From positions 1 to 7,727 of the forward strand of contig CAJGEB010000043.1 of NCBI GenBank assembly GCA_904502045.1: 7,727 nt of DNA, given 5' to 3'. Position numbers and translations under genes: made by a program. Positions 1-5,660 of the stretch are shown one piece after another. Source of the DNA: an uncultured Oscillospiraceae bacterium. Lineage in GTDB: Bacteria; Bacillota; Clostridia; Oscillospirales; Ruminococcaceae. Within the stretch, counting starts at the first letter, position 1; every line of letters begins with the position of its first letter. The notes beneath the pieces were generated by a model. That model was not told where the DNA came from. It made no database searches and saw only the letters and a program-made list of their open reading frames with translations.

Positions 1-35
1 AAGACCGGCGCAAAAAGTTAAAAGACAGAAGGGTA

Positions 36-1277
36 CTACTTAATTTTTCTGCATTCGAGATAAAATCTCTTATCGCACGCATGGCCCATAGAAAAGGTCT
101 TGCGGGGGAATACACCGTTAGCGGCGATAGAGGGGAAAAGCTCGGACTTATCAAGCTTGGGGAGCAAAATAGATGCGTTTCCGGAGCTTCTGCCGAGCGA
201 GCGGGTAACCTCATCACCGTGAACGTAGTCAACGCGGCAGCCGTGCTCGGAAATGTACTTATCAACGAACTTCTGAACGGCATCGACAACGAGTCCTGTG
301 GAACCGATACCGGTGTCAATTTCACCGCATTCCTCTTGGGTGTTGTATTCTATTTTTTTGCCGCCGACAGCGCCTGAGAAATTAGCTTTAAGTGCGGAGA
401 TAAAATCGGAATCAACATCGAAAAGCACTCTGTGGATGGGCTCAAAATCGAGAGAGGAGTCGTGCAGGTTAACCACCTCAACAAGAGCGTATCTTGCAGG
501 ATGATTTTTCCAGACTTCTTCGGAAGCGGAGGATTTTAAATTTTCGAAGCAGGTTTTAGCGGTGGCAAGAGAATGGTTACCGTCACCGACTGCGAATAAG
601 AGAGAAGCACCATTGTTGGCTTTTTCAAAATTATCAGCAATAACAGCAAGAGCGTCGGTAAGTGCGGCGGCATCATCTCCGCAGACACGGAATCCCTCAA
701 CGGAGCCGCTGTTTTGCATAAGGGTAAAATCGTATACCTTTTCAAGAGCAGCGGATTTTTCAGCTAAAGGCTCAATGACAGTTTTGTTGGGATCATCAAT
801 AAGCAGCATAATGTGGGGGAGCTCAAGAGGAGCATCCTTACGAATACGCACACGCGGGGGGATCCTTTCGAGGACGGTTCCCTCTGTTGCACGTATCTCT
901 GCAGTAGACTGCGGCAGATAATCATATTTTTCGAGGTCTACGACACCGATAATACCGAGTCGAGTGTTACCGTCAGCGAGATTTCTTTTCAAAAGAATGA
1001 AGCTGTCCTTTACCTCTGAAAAGAACTCCTCAGAAAGATAATCTGCCATAGTTTTGTTAATAGCGCAAACGCGGTTATCGACGTCGGGTTCCTCAAGGTA
1101 GATTTCGGGCAAGGTGATCTTGAGAGTAGAAGGAGCATCTCCGACAAACTCGGTAACGGCATTCCAGTACTCGGGCTCAGAGGTGTACTGATCACAAGCA
1201 ACGACACTCCATTTGGACATATCGCAAGTCTTGGGAATAAGGATATCTGCTGTTTTGAAGGGTATGTGTCTGTTCAT
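36..1277 (-). CDS. DUF1015 family protein of unknown function
   Basis: This 413-residue protein is recognised as DUF1015 by its overall pattern. It has an N-terminal start of the form IPFKTADILIP, a central ATEGTVLERIPPRVRIR stretch (about 130-146), the hallmark VGDGNHSLATAK (230-241), HGDEV (353-357), and a C-terminal FPRKTFSMGHA (390-400). No signal peptide or membrane segment is apparent, so it is probably cytosolic. The ATG at 1275-1277 has an AAGGA ribosome binding site 8 bases upstream (1286-1290), and the length is normal for a full family member. The biochemical role is not established. From memory, clostridial members are often found near serine biosynthesis genes (serA, serC), but no such gene is visible here, and only 35 bases remain downstream. 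It follows dusB on the same strand, but a promoter in the gap suggests at least partly independent transcription. The family call is secure and the function is unknown. Confidence 0.9.
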   Translation of the reverse strand: MNRHIPFKTADILIPKTCDMSKWSVVACDQYTSEPEYWNAVTEFVGDAPSTLKITLPEIYLEEPDVDNRVCAINKTMADYLSEEFFSEVKDSFILLKRNLADGNTRLGIIGVVDLEKYDYLPQSTAEIRATEGTVLERIPPRVRIRKDAPLELPHIMLLIDDPNKTVIEPLAEKSAALEKVYDFTLMQNSGSVEGFRVCGDDAAALTDALAVIADNFEKANNGASLLFAVGDGNHSLATAKTCFENLKSSASEEVWKNHPARYALVEVVNLHDSSLDFEPIHRVLFDVDSDFISALKANFSGAVGGKKIEYNTQEECGEIDTGIGSTGLVVDAVQKFVDKYISEHGCRVDYVHGDEVTRSLGRSSGNASILLPKLDKSELFPSIAANGVFPRKTFSMGHACDKRFYLECRKIK

Positions 1278-1313
1278 CTTCTCAATCCTTTATAAAAAAT
1301 TTAAAACATTAAT

Positions 1314-1342
1314 ATTGTAACTGCAAACGGGTGGAATATCAA
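1314..1342 (-). promoter_or_regulatory. Sigma-A type promoter for the DUF1015 gene
   Basis: Read on the minus strand, a -35 box TTGATA (1337-1342) and a -10 box TACAAT (1314-1319) are separated by exactly 17 bases. Transcription would start near 1307, giving a leader of about 30 bases that contains the ribosome binding site. The -35 box lies just past the dusB stop codon. This is a prediction from consensus match and spacing only. Confidence 0.65.
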
Positions 1343-1354
1343 GAGAAAAGGGAA

Positions 1355-2323
1355 TTATTTTAAAACGAGGTCAATGAAACGGTAGAGATCGTCGAGGGAG
1401 GAGAGGGTAGAAGCGCAGCTGCGAAGACTTGCGGCGCCGTGGAACCCTTTAATATACCACGCGGCGTGCTTTCTCGCCTCACGCATACCTATTCGTTCGC
1501 CTTTATATTTACAAATTGCTTCGACGTGATTTTTGAGTATCTCCATGCGCTCAGGGAGCTTTGGTTCAGGGGGAATGGTACCGTTTCTGAAAAAGGAATC
1601 TATCTGTGAAAATACCCACGGTTTTCCGAGGGCGCCGCGACCGATCATAACGAGATCGCAGCCGGTGTCCTCATACATAGAGATACACGACTCGACGTCG
1701 GTAACATCTCCGTTAGCAATAACGGGGACAGAAACCGCCTGCTTTACCTTACGGATAATATCTCTGTCAACGGGCGGAGCATACATCTGCATACGGGTCC
1801 TGCCGTGAACGGTAAGAGCGGCAGCACCGTTTTCCTCGCAAATTTTAGCAAACTCCACAGCGTTGACGGAAAGGTCGTCCCAACCTTTTCTGAATTTTAC
1901 GGTAACGGGAATATTGACAGCGGAAGAAACAGCTTTAACTATCTTTCCCGCAAGTTTGGGATCCCTCATAAGAGAGGAGCCTCCTCCGCAAGAGTTAACC
2001 TTTGGGGCAGGGCATCCCATATTTATATCTAAAATATCGGGGTTATCGGACATAGCTAAAACCGCAGCGCGCGCCATAGTATCGGGTTCATTACCGAAAA
2101 GCTGAATAGCAATGGGGTGCTCCTCAGCAGAAACCGCGAGGAGCTCCTCTGTTTTTTTGCTGTTAAAAAGGAGTCCCTTGGAGCTTGCCATTTCACCGAT
2201 GAGGTAAGAAGCGCCGAAGGACTTACAGAGTTCGCGAAAAGCACGGTCAGCGACGCCGGCCATAGGCGCGAGAGCGGCGGTACGGTCTATAAGAACTCCG
2301 CCGATAGAAATTTTCTCAATCAA
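1355..2323 (-). CDS. dusB: tRNA dihydrouridine synthase, DusB type
   Basis: This 322-residue FMN enzyme reduces uridine to dihydrouridine in the D-loop of tRNA using NAD(P)H, and acts in the cytosol. Visible motifs of the TIM-barrel Dus fold are LAPMAGV (18-24, flavin binding), QLFG (74-77), DINMGCPAPKV (99-109) with the catalytic Cys104, TVKFRKGWDD (141-150) with a flavin-contacting Lys143, TVHGRTR (171-177), NGDV (204-207) and MIGRGALGKPW (226-236) for FMN phosphate. The RKHAAWYIKG segment (284-293) fits the C-terminal helical domain of DusB-like proteins. The length is typical. The start is a TTG at 2321-2323: no ATG or GTG precedes it, the first internal Met (21) lies inside the flavin motif, and an AAAGGAG site sits 7 bases upstream. 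The gene begins 12 bases after the PHP gene ends, so they are very probably co-transcribed. Confidence 0.95.
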   Translation of the reverse strand: MIEKISIGGVLIDRTAALAPMAGVADRAFRELCKSFGASYLIGEMASSKGLLFNSKKTEELLAVSAEEHPIAIQLFGNEPDTMARAAVLAMSDNPDILDINMGCPAPKVNSCGGGSSLMRDPKLAGKIVKAVSSAVNIPVTVKFRKGWDDLSVNAVEFAKICEENGAAALTVHGRTRMQMYAPPVDRDIIRKVKQAVSVPVIANGDVTDVESCISMYEDTGCDLVMIGRGALGKPWVFSQIDSFFRNGTIPPEPKLPERMEILKNHVEAICKYKGERIGMREARKHAAWYIKGFHGAASLRSCASTLSSLDDLYRFIDLVLK

Positions 2324-2338
2324 AGTAAAACTCCTTTA
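2321..2338 (-). promoter_or_regulatory. Ribosome binding site overlapping the upstream stop, with TTG start of dusB
   Basis: On the minus strand the stop codon of the PHP gene (TAA, 2336-2338) runs directly into AAAGGAG (2331-2337), followed by 7 bases and a TTG start (2321-2323). The overlap of stop codon and Shine-Dalgarno sequence suggests translational coupling. It decides the dusB start, since no ATG or GTG is available at a suitable distance. Confidence 0.75.
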
Positions 2339-3232
2339 CTCAACATAGGATCCGCCGGAAAATTTGAGGTACTGACTACACGCGCGCAGCCCGTTTTTAT
2401 CCTCGCATTCTACTCTTAAGAAGGTAGCTCGGGGATCCACCTTATAACTTGCGAAATTGAGAGGGGAATTTTGTGCAACAACGAGTCTGCCGCTTTCGTA
2501 ATGGAGATTTGTGTAGAAGGTAACCTTCTGCACATCGGAGCAATATACATTAACGGTATCATTGACAATTTCGATCTGATGTATCTCAGGGCCCTGTGAG
2601 CAGTAATAAGCATTTGAGCGAAGAGCTGCTAAAATATTTTGGCGGGAGAGGGAGGGTAATTTGATAGAGATCCAGTTTTTGAATTTGTTATTATCGGGGG
2701 TGTAGTAGTGGGTATCATCAACACCGAGGATTTTTTTGATACATCCTCTTGAAGCGACGGTATCGGAGTAAACAGAGGAGTCGCCTCTGCCGGAAAGATA
2801 GCTTACGGAGCTGTAGATTTCGGTAGCAAAGCAGCCGTCAGCAGATATCATATCATCGGCATCAAGAAGGGACCACGCAGGATGTCCCAAAACAGCAAGA
2901 CCGCCGGCAGTTTTAATGGTTTCGGAAAGACTTTTCACCGATCTTGACAGGGGCTCGACATATTCCTGCTCAAGACCGATGCCGATGATGTGTAAAGCTT
3001 TATGGCTTGACTCAAGCTTTGCATCGAACTCGACGCCGCCGAGGAGTACGAAATCGGACTCTTCGGAACCTGCGAAATATTTATTGTGGTCGGTAATAGC
3101 CAAAAAGGAGTAGCCATTTTTTTTATAAACCGACACAGCATCTTCGGGCGATACTTCGCCGTCGGATAGGTTGGTGTGTGTGTGAAGATTACCCTTATAC
3201 CATTTTTGGTCTTCGGGAAAAATTTTGATCAT
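2336..3232 (-). CDS. PHP-domain metal-dependent phosphoesterase (CehA/McbA-like)
   Basis: This 298-residue protein has an N-terminal PHP metallohydrolase domain. Candidate metal ligands are His17 and His19 in NLHTHTNLSDG (15-25), Asp48-His49 in LAITDHN (44-50), Glu68 in GGVEFD (65-70), His81 in HIIGIG (81-86), His117 in LGHPAW (115-120), and Asp172/Asp173 with His175 in GVDDTHYY (170-177). All expected positions appear filled, so the enzyme should be active. About 80 further residues (roughly 215-295) look like a beta-rich C-terminal domain, which is typical of CehA/McbA-type proteins and absent from short PHP proteins such as the RNase AM (YciV) group. The substrate is unknown; phosphoesters, including nucleotides, are plausible. 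The ATG has a strong AAGGAGG site (3240-3246) 7 bases upstream. It is the first gene of a unit with dusB. No signal peptide is seen. Confidence 0.87.
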   Translation of the reverse strand: MIKIFPEDQKWYKGNLHTHTNLSDGEVSPEDAVSVYKKNGYSFLAITDHNKYFAGSEESDFVLLGGVEFDAKLESSHKALHIIGIGLEQEYVEPLSRSVKSLSETIKTAGGLAVLGHPAWSLLDADDMISADGCFATEIYSSVSYLSGRGDSSVYSDTVASRGCIKKILGVDDTHYYTPDNNKFKNWISIKLPSLSRQNILAALRSNAYYCSQGPEIHQIEIVNDTVNVYCSDVQKVTFYTNLHYESGRLVVAQNSPLNFASYKVDPRATFLRVECEDKNGLRACSQYLKFSGGSYVE

Positions 3233-3263
3233 AGGAATACCTCCTTAATAAGACAACTCACAT

Positions 3264-3292
3264 ATTATATCGTAAAATTGGAAAAAAAGCAA
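3264..3292 (-). promoter_or_regulatory. Sigma-A type promoter for the PHP-dusB unit
   Basis: On the minus strand a perfect -10 box TATAAT (3264-3269) lies 17 bases from a weaker -35 box TTGCTT (3287-3292). The expected start is near 3257, giving a short leader of about 25 bases that carries AAGGAGG. It is divergent from the rnpB promoter, with the two -35 boxes about 40 bases apart. Confidence 0.7.
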
Positions 3293-3333
3293 TAAAGTAT
3301 AGGGTAAAAGGGGAAAGAAATATTTTAATTGGA

Positions 3334-3362
3334 TTGCAATTTTAAGAGAAAGGTGTTAAAAT
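3334..3362 (+). promoter_or_regulatory. Extended -10 promoter of rnpB
   Basis: A -35 box TTGCAA (3334-3339) and a -10 box TAAAAT (3357-3362) are spaced by 17 bases, and a TG lies one base before the -10 (3354-3355), forming an extended -10 element. A start 6 to 8 bases downstream, at 3368-3370, coincides with the first base of the predicted P1 helix of RNase P RNA. This agreement supports both calls. Confidence 0.8.
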
Positions 3363-3367
3363 AGTAG

Positions 3368-3706
3368 ATGGGCAGACAAGACGGCAGCGTGGTATATAAT
3401 ATCACGAGGAAAGTCCGAGCTCCGAAGGGCAGGATAGCTGCTAACGGCAGCCGAAGGCAACTTTAGGGAGAGTGCAACAGAGATATACCGCCGCGAAAGC
3501 GGTAAGGGTGGAAAGGCGAGGTAAGAGCTCACCGGGTCGCAGGAGACTGCGATGCCCTGTAAACCCTATCCGGAGCAACGCCTCATGGAATGGAAGGTAA
3601 ACGCGTCGGCCCGGCGTGCTTCATAAGGGGCGGCTTGAATCCGCCGGCGACAGCGGATCTAGATAGATTGTCGTCAAAAACAGAACTCGGCTTATATGTC
3701 TGGCCG
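3368..3706 (+). ncRNA. rnpB: RNase P RNA, bacterial type A
   Basis: This is the catalytic RNA that, with the RnpA protein, removes 5' leaders from precursor tRNAs. The conserved regions appear in order: GAGGAAAGTCCGAGCTCC (3406-3423); AGAGTGCAACAGAGATATACC (from 3470); GGTAAGGGTGGAAAGGCGAGG (from 3501); AAACCCTATCCGGAGCAA (3561-3578); CTAGATAGATTGTCGTC and ACAGAACTCGGCTTATA (3659-3696). The ends pair as P1, GGGCAGAC (3370-3377) with GTCTGGCC (3698-3705), with one mismatch. P2 pairs GACGGCA with TGTCGTC, including one G-U pair. A stem TCGCAG/CTGCGA (3537-3552) closes a GAGA tetraloop. The AAGGTAA at 3594-3600 fits the L15 loop that binds the tRNA CCA end. At about 338 bases it is somewhat compact for type A. 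Exact ends are estimated from P1 and the promoter. Confidence 0.96.
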
Positions 3707-3710
3707 CAAA

Positions 3711-3736
3711 GGAGCGTACCTTTACAGGTACGCTCT
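3711..3736 (+). terminator. Hairpin after rnpB, possible terminator
   Basis: GAGCGTACC (3712-3720) pairs perfectly with GGTACGCTC (3727-3735) around a six-base TTTACA loop, and G3711-T3736 can add a wobble pair. It begins just after P1 of RNase P RNA. The bases that follow (TCAAATTATAAT) are A/T-rich but not a proper U tract, so termination may be partial. Some rnpB transcripts might read on towards araC. Confidence 0.55.
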
Positions 3737-3737
3737 C

Positions 3738-3957
3738 AAATTATAATAGGTTAATTTATCGCCTAAGCTGTGGAAGATAAAGAAGGAACCTTCTTGCAGA
3801 GGATTAGAGAAAAAAGAGAAGAGAGATAAAAGAATTATAGACAAAAATTATGATAAATTTAAATTTTTATCGAGAAATGTGAATTAAATTGTTGAAATAG
3901 AAGAAAATATGTGATAATATAAAAAGAGATATCATAAAAAAAGGAGGTCGTGTTGTA
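3738..3957 (+). other. AT-rich intergenic region between rnpB and araC, with small inverted repeats
   Basis: These 220 bases hold no supportable gene. The middle part (about 3775-3835) is strikingly purine-rich on the plus strand. A short hairpin AAGAAG-GAAC-CTTCTT lies at about 3780-3795. An imperfect 20-base palindrome with GATAAA (3852-3857) and TTTATC (3866-3871) arms sits about 20 bases upstream of the araC -35 box, where an operator or AT-rich UP element could lie. The araC promoter and ribosome binding site occupy the last 70 bases. Any regulatory role is speculative. Confidence 0.4.
3892..3920 (+). promoter_or_regulatory. Promoter of the araC-family gene
   Basis: A -35 box TTGAAA (3892-3897) and a -10 box TAATAT (3915-3920) are 17 bases apart, with an extended -10 TG at 3912-3913. 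The alternative -10 GATAAT (3913-3918) would give only 15 bases. The predicted leader is about 30 bases. A strong AAGGAGG ribosome binding site (3941-3947) lies 10 bases before the ATG at 3958. Confidence 0.6.
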
Positions 3958-4773
3958 ATGGAAAGTGCAGCCATAGAGGACGTAAACAAATCTACTGCTC
4001 ATTATCCTTGGTGCGGGATTACGAAAGATACGAGTTGCGCTTTGCATATGCACGACGAAATAGAGATAGCTATATTTGCAAATAATGAGGTAGAGATACT
4101 GACGGATACCGGAGCATACCAAGCCGACCGAGATGATATAGTAGTGTTTATGCCGGGAGAAACGCACGGATTTAATAATATGGTAGGCGGGCAGTATTTT
4201 TTAAAGATACCGGTAAATTCTGTGCGAGATACCCTTGATATGTATTCGATACGTTTGATACAGAAGGTATTTAAAAAAGGTGATAAATATTACGACAGCT
4301 TGATGGAATATATAAGCAATATAAGGGAAGAGGATGAAAAGCGCAGTATTGGATATGTATTTGCAGTAAATAGGTGGGTAAATGAGATGATGGTATTTTT
4401 GCTCAGGGAGGTAGGATATGAGAAATTTTCATCATCGCAAAAGAGAAGGCTGCTGGCATATAAAGCGTTTTTGGATAGTGTAAGCGGATATATAGATAAG
4501 AATATAGACAAAGATATCTTGCTTGAGGACATAGCATCCTATTGCGGATACACGAGGACCTACTTTTCGCATATATTTAAAGAGGTAACGGGTTGCGGAT
4601 TCAATGAATATTTGACCATAATGAGAGTAGAAAAAGCCAAGGAGCTTTTAAAGACGACGAATATGACACATGTTGAGGTAGCTTATTCCTGCGGATTTAA
4701 CAGTGTGCGTACATTTAATAGGGTGTTTTCGAAGATAACGGGAGTAACGCCGTCGAGGTACAAAACGGAATAA
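3958..4773 (+). CDS. AraC/XylS family transcriptional regulator with N-terminal cupin sensor
   Basis: This 271-residue regulator has an N-terminal cupin-like effector domain, shown by LHMHDEIEIAIF (29-40) and VVFMPGETHGF (62-72) within about residues 15-90. It has a linker helix region (about 100-170) and a C-terminal AraC DNA-binding domain. The first helix-turn-helix covers about 187-212 (LLEDIASYCGYTRTYFSHIF). The second covers about 236-269 (VEVAYSCGFNSVRTFNRVF) and ends in the family signature TGVTPSRYK. His30, His32 and His70 keep a cupin-like arrangement, so a small ligand such as a sugar is plausible but unproven. The start has AAGGAGG 10 bases upstream. It stands alone between rnpB and a convergent lysine operon, with no transporter or enzyme gene next to it. 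Its codon use is odd: 17 of 20 isoleucine codons are ATA, against none of the first seven in dapA. This suggests a different history or weak expression. Confidence 0.92.
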   Translation: MESAAIEDVNKSTAHYPWCGITKDTSCALHMHDEIEIAIFANNEVEILTDTGAYQADRDDIVVFMPGETHGFNNMVGGQYFLKIPVNSVRDTLDMYSIRLIQKVFKKGDKYYDSLMEYISNIREEDEKRSIGYVFAVNRWVNEMMVFLLREVGYEKFSSSQKRRLLAYKAFLDSVSGYIDKNIDKDILLEDIASYCGYTRTYFSHIFKEVTGCGFNEYLTIMRVEKAKELLKTTNMTHVEVAYSCGFNSVRTFNRVFSKITGVTPSRYKTE

Positions 4774-4820
4774 ATACTTATATTCGAAATTTTTGACCAT
4801 AAAAATGAATTATTTTAAAA

Positions 4821-4856
4821 GATAAAAAGATCCCCTGCACTTACGGGTGTAGGGGA
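4821..4856 (-). terminator. Second (distal) intrinsic terminator of the asd-dapA-dapB operon
   Basis: The arms 4831-4840 (TCCCCTGCAC) and 4847-4856 (GTGTAGGGGA) form a 10-bp stem with one G-U pair around a six-base loop. Read on the minus strand the stem is followed by TCTTTTTATC (4821-4830), a usable U tract. On the plus strand the following bases (TGTGTAAAAA) are not U-rich, so it is unlikely to serve araC. Confidence 0.7.
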
Positions 4857-4861
4857 TGTGT

Positions 4862-4897
4862 AAAAAAAGGTACCGCAGAAAAATTTGCGGTACCTTT
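4862..4897 (-). terminator. Main intrinsic terminator of the dapB operon, probably bidirectional
   Basis: A perfect 12-bp stem pairs AAAGGTACCGCA (4866-4877) with TGCGGTACCTTT (4886-4897) around an eight-base A/T-rich loop. On the minus strand it ends in a run of seven Ts (4862-4868), a textbook intrinsic terminator, and begins only 3 bases after the dapB stop. On the plus strand it is followed by TTTAAATTATTT, so it may also stop araC transcripts. Confidence 0.88.
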
Positions 4898-4900
4898 AAA

Positions 4901-5644
4901 TTATTTAATTAGATCCTTCATAGAGTAAAGTCCGGGAGCAGCAGCTGCAAGGAAAACAGCAGCATTTAGAGCACCGGTAGCAAAAACGGATCTGCTGTAA
5001 GCGGAATGCGAAAGGGTAATAACCTCATCTCTTCCTGCAAAAATGACATCGTGTTCACCAACGATGGTACCGCCTCTGACGGAAGAGAAGCCTATCTCGT
5101 TTTCGCCTCGTTTTTTAGAAACGGAGTGTCTGTCGAAAACGTAGGACATCTTACCCTCAGAAATAGCATCTGCGATCATAAGAGCAGTACCGCTTGGGGC
5201 ATCGACCTTCTGATTATGGTGTTTTTCCACGATTTCAATATCGAACTGTCCGCCGAGAGCCTTAGTTGCGAGCTTAGCGAGCTCAATGAGAAGATTTACT
5301 CCGAGCGACATATTCGCCGAGAAGAAAACGGGAATATTTTTTGCAGCGGAGTGTATCTTTTCGATCTGCTCCGGAGAAAAACCGGTAGTGCAAAGAACTA
5401 TCGGAATTTTCTTTTGCAGAGAAAGCTCAAGCAAAGCATCGAGATTATCAGGTCTTGTAAAATCTATAATGACATCAGCCACAACGGAGCAAAGAGCGGG
5501 GGAGGTAAAAACGGGGAAAGGAGTATCGGGGGATTCAAAAAGATCGATTCCCGCAACGATTTTGCAGTCAGAGCGATCCGCAGCACAATCTCTTATCATT
5601 TTACCCATCTTACCGTTACAACCCGAAAGAATAATGTTAATCAT
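4901..5644 (-). CDS. dapB: 4-hydroxy-tetrahydrodipicolinate reductase
   Basis: DapB reduces the DapA product to tetrahydrodipicolinate with NAD(P)H, in the diaminopimelate/lysine pathway in the cytosol. The 247-residue protein shows the Rossmann motif SGCNGKMGKMI (7-17), DFTRPD (61-66), VLCTTGFS (83-90), and the catalytic and substrate-binding signature EKHHNQKVDAPSGTA (140-154). In that signature the His142/His143 pair and Lys146 are the expected general acid and substrate residues. SVRGGTIVGEHDVIF (188-202) shapes the active site. It is slightly shorter than the E. coli enzyme, as is common in Firmicutes. The segment after the second strand (AGIDLFESPD, 31-40) has an acidic residue and no Arg/Lys, which hints at tolerance for NADH; this is inference. 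The ATG has GAGGTG (5649-5654) 4 bases upstream, a short spacing. It lies 16 bases after dapA, as the last gene before tandem terminators. Confidence 0.97.
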   Translation of the reverse strand: MINIILSGCNGKMGKMIRDCAADRSDCKIVAGIDLFESPDTPFPVFTSPALCSVVADVIIDFTRPDNLDALLELSLQKKIPIVLCTTGFSPEQIEKIHSAAKNIPVFFSANMSLGVNLLIELAKLATKALGGQFDIEIVEKHHNQKVDAPSGTALMIADAISEGKMSYVFDRHSVSKKRGENEIGFSSVRGGTIVGEHDVIFAGRDEVITLSHSAYSRSVFATGALNAAVFLAAAAPGLYSMKDLIK

Positions 5645-5660
5645 AAAGCACCTCGGAAAA

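Noticed and set aside
1..35. Possible gene end or terminator downstream of DUF1015
   Set aside because: Only 35 bases are available; no hairpin, U tract or coding signal can be supported.
3780..3795. Short AAGAAG/CTTCTT inverted repeat as a terminator or RNA gene
   Set aside because: The stem is only six pairs, has no U tract and sits in low-complexity purine-rich DNA, so chance is a good explanation.
3859..4167. A 102-codon open frame on the minus strand across the araC promoter and gene start
   Set aside because: It overlaps a clear AraC coding region and promoter. The hydrophobic, Tyr/Ser-rich translation fits random reading of AT-rich DNA, and no ribosome binding site precedes it.
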